A stretch of DNA of 64,000 bases from Pelobates cultripes (GCA_933207985.1 OW240917.1:119476754-119540753); one strand, 5' to 3'; counted from the first letter of the stretch, positions 1 to 11,723 are shown. Translations and numbers: made by a program. The notes: generated by a model from the letters alone, not told the origin.

Positions 1-80
1 AAGTATTTAGAAAATTGGGCAGACTAGATGGGCCGAATGGTTCTTATCTGCCGTCACATTCTATGTTTCTATGTTTCTTC
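1..80 (+). repeat. 3' tail of an interspersed LINE/SINE-like repeat
   Basis: The window opens inside a repeat whose last bases are an 8-mer tail (ctatgttt repeated). LINE and SINE families of the CR1/L2 kind end in short tandem tails like this. The element's 5' part lies outside the window. Assignment rests on my recollection of a common frog repeat ending, so family is uncertain. Confidence 0.4.
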
Positions 81-3000
81 TGTGCTGGGTTGTCCTTTAA
101 AAATATAATTTTTGTGAGTTTTTCTTGTTCCTCTTTGGACAGGGGCTAGGGTGTTTCTGGGGAGGGCAATCCACTCACTCATGGGATCCCAGTTTCCCCA
201 TTTCCACTCTTTTCGTACATCCCTTTCCCTCTATTTCTTAATTTCTTTTCTCTGTTTCTTATTTGCCAACTGTTACATCTTTATTCATCTTTGATATGCA
301 TGCCTACATGATTCTTGGCTATTTCCTTTTGCTTGTTTATCATTTTTTCCATAAAACCTTTAATTACAAAACAAAATTTTGTCTTGCTCCCCAAACTAGT
401 CCCTTGGTTCTTACAAACCCACCCTTTTCTCCACTGTTTCTCTATTTACTCCAATGATACTGCTGAATAAGATGTCATGAAAGACTTCTGAATTTCTCAA
501 ATTTGCAGTTCAGCTGTTAGCGTTCTACAGTAGAAAGCTCACAACTGAATTACAATTCATAGAAACCCTTCCTGTGCCCATAAGGCACTGTTCGGTAAGG
601 ATGTATGCTAATTTTAATAAGATCATGTGCTTCTATATGCATCATCCTTGGCTGAGGCACTTCCTGGTCTTGGCAGAGTTCACAGCAGAAGAAGCAAAAC
701 AGGAGGATCTTCAGCAAAAGTAGGAACTTTTTATTTTTATTTAAATTTTCATATAGTTGTATGGATAGCTAATTGAAAAGAAACAATAAATATTTCTGTA
801 TAATAATGAAAAGATAAGGATATGTATCATCTATTATTTCTAGAATTCAATATACTTTCATTAGAGAATCACAATATTGTGCCTATGTCATACTGTTTTA
901 TAGGCTTGCATGCTAGAATCTTGAGTTGGCCCACCTGGGTAATCCTGCAAAGGTGTTCATACGTGCACGCTTATGTCAGTGCATGCCCATGCAGGCTTGG
1001 TTTCTGAGGTACTAAGAGCTGGATTAGTGTAGACAAAGCTTTGCCTACTTAATCATATGTTAAAATGGACCCTCCGGAATTTAAGACTCAATAAAGTAAG
1101 TAGAACATTCCACTGGGTATGAGAGTGTAGGGAGGTTTATTTTTCATCAAAAAGTGCATTGTTCCAGTCCAGAAACACAGTTATTGATCCATGGATAAAA
1201 TGTTCTTAAAACATAGACAAGCAACTGCAAACAAAATGAACACAGTGAATCAAACCAATCTAGTCCGCAAATTCAAAGATGTAAAAGTAATTAGCAAAAA
1301 CTCTCAATTATTTCCCCAAATTGATGTTGCTAATTGTGAATTATGAACCTCTGCTTTAGTATATCACTGCAAGCAGTAAGGGCCCTCACAGAACTAGGTA
1401 AGTGTCAAACCATTCATAAGTTTGACAGGTTACTGTGGAACAGAACCAAGGGACTCCTAGCACTATAACTACTACAGCACTCTGAGGTGGTTATGGTGAT
1501 TACAGTATCTTTAAACGAAGACTGCAAGGACCATAACAACTACCGTTTACTTAAGTAGTTATGGTATCCGCCTATCCGGAGTGACGTGTTTCCCCTTTTC
1601 CCCATTTTGAAGGATTAAACCATTTTTGAACAGTTTGACTTCTTACCAGGCGCCACATGGTGCAGCCGCTGCTGCTGTTTTCGGAGAGCGATCAGTTGAT
1701 GAGCTAAACCCTACATTGCAGTGCTCAGCTTGAAAGAGCTAACAGAGGTTCCTACTTAGGAACATCTGGCTCTCCCTCGACGTTAGCAGAGGAAAGAAGA
1801 CCTCATCTAGGAGGTCAAACCATTCAAATATGGTTTGACTCCTTATAATGGGGGGGGGTGGGGGTACACCACAGTACTCTTGACACCATAACCACTACGG
1901 TGAATGGTTTCTAAAATTGATGAACCTAAAAGTTATTACTATATTTTAAAAGAAAAGACCCTAATATTTATTATTCATTACCATATGTTAAATGGTTTCT
2001 CATTTTTTGCAGGTGCTAAACAGATACTAAAGTGTGTTTGAGCTCCAGGTTAGATAAATACAACAAACAATTAATGAGAAGGTGATAGATTAATTGGCTT
2101 AGTGTATTTCCAAATATATTTATGAACAGTGGCAAACTGAAATACGAATTACAACATTTTGCGGAAACTAGCCAAGCCTTGACTATAACGTAGCTAGAGA
2201 ATTTTTCCAGATCAGCTATTTCTTCCTGCTGTTTCTAATTCTAAGTTTAGTGAATAACGTGTTAGATGGCTTTCAGGACAACTCAAGTTAATCTACCGGC
2301 CAATAAAGGTATCAGGTATATACTTAATGTGTCGCTTGTTTGCAACTAATCAGTGAACTGAATTGGAAAGAAATTCTTAGAAATGCAGATACCTGACACC
2401 ACTTGGTAACAAAATGCCACTTTCTTAATGCCCACTGGGAATTTGGGATTTTTAACTCAGTGTTAGATTAGAAGACGTGACCAAAGCATGTCTTTAGCCT
2501 AACCACAAATGGATCAATATATGATTGTTCCTATGCATGGCTTTTTATTCCCATGTATTTATACAAAGTCAACATTACAAGCATCTGTGAGATAATGTGT
2601 GATGCATCAGGATCTAAATATGCTTTGTGTGGGTTTGAAATATAGAAGCAATTGTATATTATATAGGTCTGAGAGGATTCATTAATTGTAGAACGTCTAT
2701 TAGAAGAAGACCTGAAAGTATCTGGCTGTATTTTTCAGCGTTTGTCACATTTACTAGGTTTCTAGTATTTTCAACTATTTTATCAACTTTTCAGGAAAGA
2801 TTGTAAGCTTCTGAGACAAGACACTCAAAACAGTCTGCTTTTATATACATTATTCACTAAACTCCAAATTGTACAGAAATCTGATCGGTCAGATTATATC
2901 GGTCTAGATTTTGTCATTTGAATGTTTAAGTGTTACAATTCGGAGTTTAGTGAATAAAACCCGTTCTGTGTGTGTTTCAGTGTGTTACAAGGGTGTGCTG

Positions 3001-3660
3001 TAACGTTCCATTGTAGAATGCTGAAGAAATTGGTGGCTCGTTCTCCACAGACTATAATAATAATAATAACAATAATAATAACATGTTTAAAGTGAGGTTG
3101 TTTACAGTGTGAAGGCTGAGCAGTTACAGTTTTTGGACTTGGCTTCCCAACAATCTCCTTTAGTCTGTGCAGCTTTCTCCTCCACCCTCCCTTCCTCTCT
3201 CTCTCTGCTGTGAGCCTGGCTTTGCTTTTTATTGTTGGAATATGTCCAGTCTTGCTTTTTTTTTTTTTTCCACAGTTCAGATCCAACTTCAAGCCCTTTG
3301 ATCTTCTGCTCAGTCTACATTACCCGGAAGAAAACCCTTTTGCCCGCTCAGCTGGGAGCATTGAGCACACGTGGAAAAAAAAAACCTTGCTCAAGCTCCA
3401 AGATTTTTTTTCTTCCTATTTTAGTCACACAAAGGGGGCCTAAGATAAAGAGGAGGAGGGGGAGGGAGGGAAGCAGGCAGATGAAAGAGGCTGCCGGCTG
3501 GAGATGAAAGGATATAGCCTGGCCAGCCAGATCCCGCCCTGATGTGTGTGTGAGGCCCATCCTCCTACAGACTGCAACCCCACCGCTTCTCACGCAAGGC
3601 TGCTGTACACAACCAGGAGGTGTGCATCCTAACATGGGCTGTGTAACATACATGGCTTGT
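81..3660. other. Upstream flank without a recognisable gene
   Basis: No exon-like or conserved protein segment is seen. Two stretches (about 1486-1570 and 1840-1912) carry the motif 'accataaccactac' or its complement, and this recurs near 20095, 43360, 43785 and 57100, so they are probably fragments of one dispersed element. There is an AAT microsatellite near 3056-3082 and homopolymer T/A runs near 3257 and 3375. The more GC-rich 3110-3650 part is unique-looking, but I cannot assign it. Confidence 0.5.
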
Positions 3661-3669
3661 ACACTGCAT

Positions 3670-4690
3670 TTACTATCCTAAATATTACACTGTGTGTCCT
3701 ATCTTAAATATATTACACTGTGTGTCCTGTCCTAAATATTACACTGTGTGTCCTGTCCAAAATATAACTGTGTGTCCTATCCTAAATATTTTACACTGTG
3801 TCTTGTCCTAAATATTACACTGTGTGTCCTGTCCAAAATATAACTGTGTGTCCTGTCCTAAATATTACACTGTGTCCTATCCTGAATATTACAGTGTGTC
3901 CTATCCTAAATATTACACTGTGTGTCCTAGCTTAAATATATCACACTGTGTGTCCTATCCTGAATATTAAACATGTGTATCCTATCCTAAATATTACACT
4001 GTGTTTATACTATCCTAAATATTACTGTGTGTCCTATTCTAAATATTACGCTGTGTGTCCTATCCTGAATATTACACTGTGTGTCCTATCCTAAATATTA
4101 CACTGTGTGTCCTATCCTAAATATTACACTGTGTGTCCTATCCTAAATATTACACTGTGTGTCCTATCATGAATATTACACTGTGTGTCCTATCCTGAAT
4201 ATTACACGGTGTGTCCTATCCTAAATATTACACGGTGTGTCCTATCCTGGAAATTACACTGTGTTCTATCCTGAGTATTACACTGCGTATCCTATTTTCA
4301 ATATTATTATAAATATTACACTGTGTGTCCTATCCTAAATATTACACTGTGTCCTATTTTCAATATTATTATAAATATTACACTGTGTTTCCTATCCCGA
4401 ATATTACAATGTGTGTACTGTTTTCAATATTATTATAAATATTACAGTGTCCTCACTGTCCTATTTTCAATATTATTATAAATATTACACTGTGTGTCCT
4501 ATCCTAAATATTACACTGTGTTCTATTCTAAATATTAGACTGTGTCCTATCTTAAATATTACACTGTTTATCATATCCTAAATATTACAAATGATATTCT
4601 ATCTTAAATATAACTGCCCTAGCCTTTTACACATAATATTATATCCTTACTATTACACTATGTATCCTATCCAATATATCACACCGCATA
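3670..4690. repeat. Tandem satellite, about 26-bp unit, AT-rich
   Basis: About 1 kb is built from variants of a unit reading roughly 'cctatcctaaatattacact' plus 'gtgtgt'. Spacing drifts by loss of 'gt' steps. From about 4290 to 4490 a longer variant appears several times, in which the unit is followed by 'ttttcaatattattataaat', giving a simple higher-order pattern. Copies decay toward 4690. There is no coding potential. Confidence 0.9.
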
Positions 4691-5995
4691 TATACTTTCC
4701 TATTACAGTGCATGTCAACTTCGGAAGTTATAGTTTTCTCCTGAGTTTTAAGATGTAAGCCCCCCGCCCCCAATATAAAATAAATAGGTATAACTTATCT
4801 TTAGTTCAATGTCACAGTGGTTTTCAATTGACACTGCTCTGTCCAAGGCTGAAATAGTTGATAATGATAATCACAAACAATCCAATATTTCTCTGTAGAA
4901 AAGAATGGGGTACCCTGCAAATCAGCATCTCATCATAGATTCTATAGGCAAGTCGTACATCAGTCCTGTAAAGATCACTGAACTAAAAAATAGTAAAAAG
5001 CACCTCTAGTAGTTGGCTGAGTGACATAACTCCCAACAATTGGGAGGGGAAAATCAGAATGGGTGCGCTGCCATGAGGGTCGTGATCTCCAATAAATGGC
5101 CAAAGGAAAGTTGATAGCAAAAGGCAGCTGATACATGCTTTTTTGATCATTTTTCTACTAGCAGCCCGAGGCAAATATTTTTTTTTTTTTTTTTAAAAGC
5201 CTATGGGGCTCAATATGATGCCACATATTAGTATAAAAATACCCCCTATGATCCCACTCACCATACCATAGCTGGTGGCTTGTCTGCTAAACAGTGAGCA
5301 GCCAGTGGCTGTTCAATGTACTAAAAAAAAAATACTTGCCAGCTATTGCTACCCAGTTACTACTAAAATACAAGTGAACCTGGCAGTGGTCCTGTTGTGC
5401 CCTTCCCATGGGCATTAAGTGGGTCTGAATTCCCACGCAAGTCTCGAGAGATAATAGTATCAGGAATTATTGATGTTTGTTTTTGTCCTTTTGTGGAGCT
5501 GACGAAAGAAGACATCTGATGGTAAGAATTCTTTATTTTTTTATTGTAATATAGATTTATTTGGCCCTTATCACTGCTATTAGAGGTGTAGGTAGATATT
5601 TTCTACAATTTAAATAGGGTGGATAGAAGCATGGGCGCGGAACTGGTCAAAACTTCCCCATACAGTCACCAGAGGCGCTTCCTGACTTTTCATGGAGCTT
5701 AACTCTGTGAAACGACGCTGGACTTCCTTACACTTGCCTAGATTAGGTGTTTTTTAAAAACTAAAAAAATATGTCCGCTGTTTAGTGGATAAGGGAGTGC
5801 GCTAGATTTTCTCTTTTTTACCATATTAGTGCCGGACTGGGGATAATGACCAGCCCTGGAAATAAAAGCAGGCCCATAGCATTGCGTCATTATACTAGCC
5901 CCACCTGATAACACTATATTCTTGTTCACAAAATGGTAACCATGCATTTTAAAAGTACATTTGAAGAGTGTATTATTATTTATAGATACTACTGA
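4691..5995. other. Non-genic stretch with fragmentary repeats
   Basis: No gene is seen. There is a poly-T run at 5177-5194. The piece at about 5630-5745 contains 'agcttaactctgtgaaacga', which recurs in related form at 40375-40405, so it is probably a fragment of the same miniature element family. Confidence 0.45.
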
Positions 5996-6432
5996 TACAG
6001 TTGCAAGAAAAAGTATGTGAACCCTTTGGAATGCTATGGATTTCTGCACAAATTGGTCATAAAATGTGATCTGATCATCATCTAAGTCACAACAATAGAC
6101 AATCACAGTCTGCTTAAAACTAATAACACACAAAGAATGAAATGTTGCCATGTTTTTATTGAACACACCATGTAAACATTCACAGTGCAGGTGGAAAAAG
6201 TATGTGAACCCTTGGATTTAATAACTGGTTGAACCTCCTTTGGCAGCAATAACTTCAACCAAACGTTTCCTGTAGTTGCAGATCAGACGTGCACAACGGT
6301 CAGGAGTAATTCTTGACCATTCCTCTTTACAGAACTGTTTCAGTTCAGCAATATTCTTGGAATGTCTGGTGTGAATCGCTTTCTTGAGGTCATGCCACAG
6401 CATCTCAATTGGGTTGTGGTCAGGACTCTGAC
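5996..6432 (-). mobile_element. Tc1-like DNA transposon, truncated by the assembly gap
   Basis: The left end begins after a TA dinucleotide at 5996-5997. It shows the IR/DR arrangement of the Tc1 superfamily: an outer repeat at about 6003-6026 ('gcaagaaaaagtatgtgaac') and an inner one at about 6190-6212 ('ggaaaaagtatgtgaaccc'), both in the same orientation about 190 bp apart. Inside lies the 3' end of a transposase gene on the minus strand. The other half and the opposite terminal repeat fall in or beyond the N gap and are not visible. Confidence 0.88.
6218..6432 (-). pseudogene. Tc1-family transposase, C-terminal fragment
   Basis: The minus strand encodes the last 71 or so residues of a Tc1/mariner DDE transposase and ends in a TAA at 6218-6220. 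The diagnostic block SPDHNPIEMLWHDLKKAI is present. Its Glu (in NPIE) is the third catalytic acid of the DD34E triad, and the WSRITPD and IAAKGGSTSY segments match the family's usual C-terminus. The two catalytic Asp residues and the N-terminal paired-like DNA-binding domain would lie in the N gap. The visible part has no internal stop, so this may be a fairly young copy, but completeness cannot be judged. The enzyme would cut and paste the element at TA sites in the nucleus. Confidence 0.88.
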
Positions 6433-6771
6433 NNNNNNNNNNNNNNNNNNNNNNNNNNNNNNNNNNNNNNNNNNNNNNNNNNNNNNNNNNNNNNNNNNNN
6501 NNNNNNNNNNNNNNNNNNNNNNNNNNNNNNNNNNNNNNNNNNNNNNNNNNNNNNNNNNNNNNNNNNNNNNNNNNNNNNNNNNNNNNNNNNNNNNNNNNNN
6601 NNNNNNNNNNNNNNNNNNNNNNNNNNNNNNNNNNNNNNNNNNNNNNNNNNNNNNNNNNNNNNNNNNNNNNNNNNNNNNNNNNNNNNNNNNNNNNNNNNNN
6701 NNNNNNNNNNNNNNNNNNNNNNNNNNNNNNNNNNNNNNNNNNNNNNNNNNNNNNNNNNNNNNNNNNNNNNN
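6433..6771. other. Assembly gap (339 N)
   Basis: Continuous run of N. It starts inside the Tc1 transposase and ends at the outer edge of a GC-rich palindrome, which is probably why sequencing failed. Reading frames that cross it are meaningless. Confidence 1.
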
Positions 6772-7013
6772 TTCCTGGCTGGAGCCGCCGGGCCGGGTGG
6801 CAGCTTCCCCGGTCCGGCGGCCCTGCTCCTGTCACTGCTGTGGCTGATGGAGGAGGAGCATGTCTCTGTACCATGCTCCCTTGCGGCTCCTGTGCCGGGA
6901 ACCGCGAGGGAGCATGGTACAGAGACATGCTCCTCCTCCATCAGCCACAGCAGTGGGAGGAGTGCCGCCGGACCGGGGAAGCTGCCACCCGGCCCGGCGG
7001 CTCCAGCCAGGAA
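6772..7013. repeat. GC-rich near-perfect palindrome (fold-back), arms about 112 bp
   Basis: Left arm 6772-6886 and right arm 6902-7013 are reverse complements with few mismatches, separated by a 15-nt loop. Landmarks are 'catgtctctgtaccatgctc' in the left arm and its complement in the right, and 'ggctggagccgccgggccgg' at the outer left matched at the outer right. The left arm touches the N gap, so the structure may be longer. A further short palindrome ('ccaccgggaaatttcccggt') follows at about 7039-7072. Overlapping reading frames are hairpin artefacts. Confidence 0.9.
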
Positions 7014-7513
7014 CGCGGCCAGCCCCCAGGTGCCGCGGCCCACCGGGAAATTTCCCGGTATCCCGGTGGGCCAGTCCGGCCCTGGTATTGGGTTGTCTGT
7101 GTGTAATAGGAATAGTTTGTGTGTAATGATATTGGGCTGTGTACATGTGATGGAAACTGTGTGTTAGCACTGGGCTGTGCTGTCAATGTGTGATGGTTTT
7201 GTGCTGGCTGTGTATGGTGCAGGGAAGAGGGCAGCCTCTCGCTGGCAGCGCGCTCTCACACTGAGCGCCAGGTAGTGACACCCGGCGCTCCTACGCAGAA
7301 CAGAAGGAGGGGGAGGAGCTTCCCCCTCCTAGTGAGTACTGTGCATGCTGTTCCTTTATAGAGCCGCACGCTTCTCTGGGGTGCCAGGGGCGCAGGCCGA
7401 GCAGGGGGCGCAAAAAACACCAGTCACACTGACACTTGATTTTTGCGCCCCCTCCCCCGTCGGCCAGCGCCCCTAGCGGTCGCCCCCTTTCGCCAACCCC
7501 ACGGTACGCCTCT
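7014..7513. other. GC-rich non-genic stretch with a short hairpin
   Basis: No gene is seen. A small inverted pair at 7405-7453 ('gggggcgcaaaaa' versus 'tttttgcgccccc') suggests another miniature element end. The composition is much richer in GC than the surroundings. Confidence 0.45.
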
Positions 7514-7739
7514 GGTGCGGACCTCCCAGGTGTTCTGTAGATAGGTGAGGTGTGCACTGTGCAGTGTTGGTCTCTGCCCCCCTGTTAGATCCCACCCCTC
7601 TTGTTAGGCCCCGCCCTGCACAACCAGTGCCGTTTGGAAGAGGGGCAGAGCCTAACAAAATGGGGCAGGATCTACATGAGGGACGGAGACCAGCACTACA
7701 AACCCCGCCTATCTACAGAACACCTGGGCTGTTCGCACC
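7514..7739. repeat. Imperfect inverted repeat (fold-back), about 226 bp
   Basis: The left arm starts 'ggtgcggacctcccaggtgt' and the right arm ends with the diverged complement ('acacctgggctgttcgcacc'). The arms meet near 7620-7632. Several indels and substitutions separate them, so this is older than the palindrome at 6772-7013. Confidence 0.75.
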
Positions 7740-8228
7740 CCCTCCCAGGATCGGCTCTGGCTCAACAACAATAATACTCACATGCATTTAAAATACAAAA
7801 TGTGCATGGGATAAAAATGCCCATCACCACATGGAGCAAGGGTAAGCCAGGAAATGTACTAAAAGGTATTAACATATATATATTTACAAAATGCACAATT
7901 AAACTGTATTGAATAGATATATATACATATATTTCCCAGTATTAAAAAAATCATTTTTATATTAAATGACCAGTTTCTTTCAGTAAATATTAACAGACAG
8001 ATATATCCATATTTTCTGGTGAAATATCAGACACCCAGCAACCATTAATGTAGACCATAAACTTAATTACAAAGCACATAGGAAAATGCAATCCACCAGC
8101 ATTAACTGACCTTGGCTCTGCAGATATTTGTGGACCACTTGTCCATTATTCACAAATAGCCTAAGGCCGAACATAATGGGAGTGCAATCAAAAAACATCT
8201 AGCTCTCAAAGAATGGCCAACCCCTATC
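7740..8228. other. AT-rich stretch, nothing recognised
   Basis: No gene, RNA gene or clear repeat family is visible. It ends at the terminal repeat of the next Tc1 element. Confidence 0.4.
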
Positions 8229-8532
8229 TAGTGCATGCAGGAATTATTCAGACCGCATCATTTTTTCATATTTGTTGAGCTTTATACTACAATTGTTTAG
8301 TTTTTACTTTTTTTCACATCAATCTACATTCAATACCTCATCATGACAAAGCTAAAACCAGACTTGGTCAATTTATAAAAGTATAAAATTAAAAATCAAA
8401 CTGACATACCCTTTGCTATAACACTTTAGCTTGGATGCATCCCATTTCTCTGGATCATATTTGAGCTATTTCTGCATTTTGATTGGAGTCCTCCTGTGGC
8501 AAACTCAGTTGACTGGACATGATTTGGAAAGG

Positions 8533-9238
8533 TAGAAGGAGAGAACTCAAACACTCACATGCAAAATCAATTTTGCATGTAAGTATTGACTGGATGGGTC
8601 AATGGAAAGATGTACACTTAACCAAAAATACAAAAAAGTCCTGTATATTAAGTCTAAAGCCCTTAGGCTAACCTGTGACTAAATTACATCTTTAACAAGG
8701 GAACCCCCTAAATAGCAGGCTTTATTAGTGGTGGTGAATATATATGGGGGATAACTAAAGATAAAGATTCCTTACATCAATTAATAGTGCAGAGTGCTGT
8801 ACTATTACAAGAGAAATAGGGAGATAATACAATGTCTACTACTGGAGCTTATCTGAGGCAAATGTCTTCAGTATGTGGAGACAATATAGAGATTTACAGT
8901 TATAAACTAGTATGAACAAGCACTTACTCATTAACTGCAACCATAAATGTCAATGATTAGGATAGACAGGACGAGATAGGCTTTGTTTAAGTCTCAATAC
9001 TTAGAGCCTCCTGCAGCACAACAGTCCATTGTTGACTACCCATTAGGTCCAGTCAATACTACCCATCCAGTCAGTACTTACATGCAAAATTGATTTTGCA
9101 TGTGAGTATTCGAGTTCTCTCTTTCTATTTTAACACAGGGGTCAAGCCCTGAGACACCACTGGAGTGTCTCCCTGGTGATTATATTCAGTGGAAGTGGTC
9201 TTGCATGTGCGGACCACCTTAAGCTGAATATTCTTATA
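8533..9238 (+). mobile_element. 706-bp inverted-repeat insertion with 14-bp target duplication, inside Tc1
   Basis: The flanking 14 bp 'atgatttggaaagg' occur at 8519-8532 and 9239-9252, and the Tc1 host reads through cleanly if the insertion and one copy are removed. The left arm (8533-8598) begins next to the duplication. The right arm (about 9056-9123) is its reverse complement, and each contains the palindrome 'catgcaaaatcaattttgca'. After the right arm comes a tail of about 115 nt (9124-9238) with a small hairpin. The 14-bp duplication is too long for Tc1, hAT or piggyBac insertion and fits target-primed retroposition. No coding region was found. Confidence 0.75.
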
Positions 9239-9299
9239 ATGATTTGGAAAGGCATTCACCTATCTATACAATATGTAAATGCATATCAGAGCAAAATTC

Positions 9300-9705
9300 A
9301 AACCATGAGGTCAATTGAACTGCCTACAGAGCTGGGGAAAACAGGATTGTGTTGAGTCAGAGATCTGAGGAAGGTCACACAAATATTTGGCTGCATTGAA
9401 GGTTCCCAAGAACACAGTGGCCTCCTTAAATGAAAAAAGTTTGGAACATTTAGGATTCTTCCTAGAGCTATCTGCCCAGCCCAACTGAGCAATCAGGGGA
9501 GAAGATTCTTGGTAAAAGAGGTGACAAAAACCCAATGGTCACTCTGGGTGAGCTCCAAAGATCATGTGTGTAGCTGAGAGAAACTTGCGGAAGGACAACC
9601 AACACGGCAACACTCCACTGATAAGATCTTAATGACAGACTGGTTAGACGGAAGCCTCTCTTCATTGCAAAACATAAAAAGGTACTTAAAGGACTCTCAG
9701 AAAGT
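9300..9705 (+). pseudogene. Tc1-like transposase relic, N-terminal half
   Basis: The + strand resembles the start of fish/frog Tc1 transposases: an ATG at 9305 followed by an RSIELPTEL-like beginning, then the helix-turn-helix region and an LSNQGRRFLVKEVTK-like linker, with several stops and frameshifts. The downstream part carrying the catalytic DDE residues is absent. It cannot make an active protein. Confidence 0.75.
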
Positions 9706-9924
9706 AAAGTTTAGAGTGCAGTTGGTATCTACTTATTTGTCCCAAGTGACATATGCTCAGTGAATGATTCTGTGAAAAGGGGAGACCTAAAAACTGCAAT
9801 TGTCAATTGACATGTCTGTGACTTTTTAAAATATAACTTCTTAATAAGTCTGGCAAGCGGATGACCAATGCACTAGGTCAAAATGTGAAGTTCACTGCTC
9901 TTCCCAGCCTCTCAAAGGTAAACA

Positions 9925-10575
9925 CCCTTTAACCAAGTACAAATTGATTCATGATACAAAGCACTACACCACATCATCCTATATAGATAAATGGACACAG
10001 GAATTGCAAAAATCACTCAAACCCAAAGAGTGGAAACACATCTACCACCAGTCACATAAATGCTCCACCAACCTGATTGCCAAAGAAAGCAATTACAAGT
10101 GCCTCACAAGGTGGCACTACACTCCGCTCAGACTCCACAAATCATATCCTACCACACCAATACGTGCTGGAGATGCTATCAACCTGGAGCACACACAATA
10201 CACATTTGGTGGTAATGCCCATTGATCAAACATTCTGGAATCGGATTGCTACACTGCTGAGAACAATCACGAATGTATACTTTGCAATCACCCCGCAAAC
10301 ATTCTAATTCCGAAACATATCCCCAAACAACTACAGGTCTTAGTGGTCCACATTCTTACTGTAGCAAACCAACTTATCCCAATTTTTCTGGGGGGAAAAA
10401 AGTTAACCCTCTCACCATCAGGAATTGGATACAAATAATAGAAAATATCAGAACTATGTAATTACCCAACATACACATTGATTTGGCAGCCTTGGGACAC
10501 CTTTCTCCAAACAAATCAGGGACTCGCAACTTCCAACACCACAAAAGCCATCTTATGCGTTTAAACATCACCATC
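9925..10575 (+). pseudogene. L1 (Tx1-type) LINE ORF2, C-terminal relic
   Basis: Frame-shifted + strand pieces resemble the C-terminal region of frog L1 ORF2. There is a KWTQELQKSLKPKEWKHIY segment, then YKCLTRWHYTPLRLHK, then in another frame CWRC followed by an IHIWW stretch and a Cys. The last is the cysteine/histidine knuckle characteristic of L1 ORF2 C-termini. Stops interrupt it (one directly after the WW pair), so it is dead. The reverse transcriptase and endonuclease domains are missing, as expected for a 5'-truncated insertion. Confidence 0.75.
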
Positions 10576-10685
10576 TATCGCAACACGTCTAGACTAATTA
10601 TCAACTAAGATGTTGAAACTAGGTTGACAGCACTGTTTAACGTTGAAACTCACCTGAATCCCATACTCACCACTTAAAAAATAAT

Positions 10686-10688
10686 AAT

Positions 10689-10747
<59 letters not shown>

Positions 10748-10779
10748 CAGGGGGCTGCATATTGTGTGTGTGTGTGTGT

Positions 10780-10817
<38 letters not shown>
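10686..10817. repeat. (TA)n / (GT)n compound microsatellite
   Basis: (TA)n at about 10694-10742, (GT)n at about 10763-10779 and a second (TA)n to 10816. The two TA tracts flank a short unique piece. Tyr/Ile-rich reading frames here are artefacts. Confidence 0.97.
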
Positions 10818-10821
<4 letters not shown>

Positions 10822-11723
10822 CACTGAGTAATCTGCCCTTTCCCTATACTCACTTATGATCTAAGGGAACAACATAATCACCCACCACTTTTAGACCAAA
10901 ACGAGGGGCATGGTGCAAGGAGCTACACAGAACAAACCACCCACATACCATGAAGTGTCTACTACACCCTTAATTGTTATTGGACACTAACTCATTCTCC
11001 CTCCTGACCAGGCCTAAACCGGGGCCATGGCTCTGCTCACAGAGGAACCTCGGCTGTGGACCTGTGGTGGAATCCGCCTTTCGAGTCCCAGTAGCTCAGA
11101 GTAAGAGATACATGGTTTGAAGTAGGCACATACACCTATTAGTACCATCACAACTCTTGATATGAATGTACATTGGACTGTATACTACTATGTTATATAA
11201 CTTACGTTTTATGTCTGCAGATCCTTTGTGTCTCTTATTTGTACCAATGCTACTATGGCCCAGATGTAAATTATTTTTACGCAAATAAAGAAACAAAATA
11301 TGGCAAAAGTCTACATAGGGGTTATTGCTGTGCTTGGGATCAGTAGCAGAATACAAACATGGTGTCTTTACAAGAGTGGGACACACTACAATACACACTA
11401 CTCTTAACACACACTGTGAAACTTCCCACAAAAAATGGGTTGTGTGTGAAAAACACAAAGGATTAAATATAACCACTAGATTTGGCAGCAGGTGACAACA
11501 TGGCAAATGTGACAAAAATACTATTGGTGTCTGCTTTCTACAAATATATATTTCTAAGTAATGACTTTAGATCATGTGACTGCTGCTTACGTTCTAGTAT
11601 AAGCACAGGTTTTACCTTTAAAACAGTAATTCACTCTTTGTAATATTTTCCCTATAAGTTCCAAAAAATAATTAAAATCTTAGACATGTGAGGCATTTTA
11701 ACAATCAGGAGTAGCACTAGTTC
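10818..11723. other. Non-genic stretch, nothing recognised
   Basis: No exon, RNA gene or identifiable element is seen. A 139-codon minus-strand open frame at 11096-11515 shows no family resemblance or compositional sign of coding and is left out. Confidence 0.4.

Larger units (their letters stand above)
8229..9715 (+). mobile_element. Tc1-like transposon, 3'-truncated and split by a later insertion
   Basis: The element begins near 8229 with 'tagtgcatgcaggaattatt', a diverged Tc1 terminal repeat. The non-coding leader continues to 8532, where it is interrupted. It resumes at 9239 with a duplicated 14-bp target and then runs into the transposase start region. Homology fades near 9700 after a segment matching the transposase middle, and no right terminal repeat is seen. 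It is a different lineage from the copy at 5996-6432. Confidence 0.8.

Noticed and set aside
3670..4690. Could the regularly repeated unit be a CRISPR array?
   Set aside because: Units are contiguous and diverged, with no unique spacers, in a vertebrate genome. It is a satellite.
5738..6166. 142-codon minus-strand frame next to the Tc1 end
   Set aside because: Runs across the transposon's terminal repeat and its flank. Not a protein segment of any Tc1 element.
6218..6928. 236-codon minus-strand frame spanning the N gap
   Set aside because: Joins a real transposase fragment to palindrome sequence through unknown bases. Only 6218-6432 is supported.
11096..11515. 139-codon minus-strand frame
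   Set aside because: No recognisable domain, no splice context, and an ordinary length for chance in AT-rich 64 kb.
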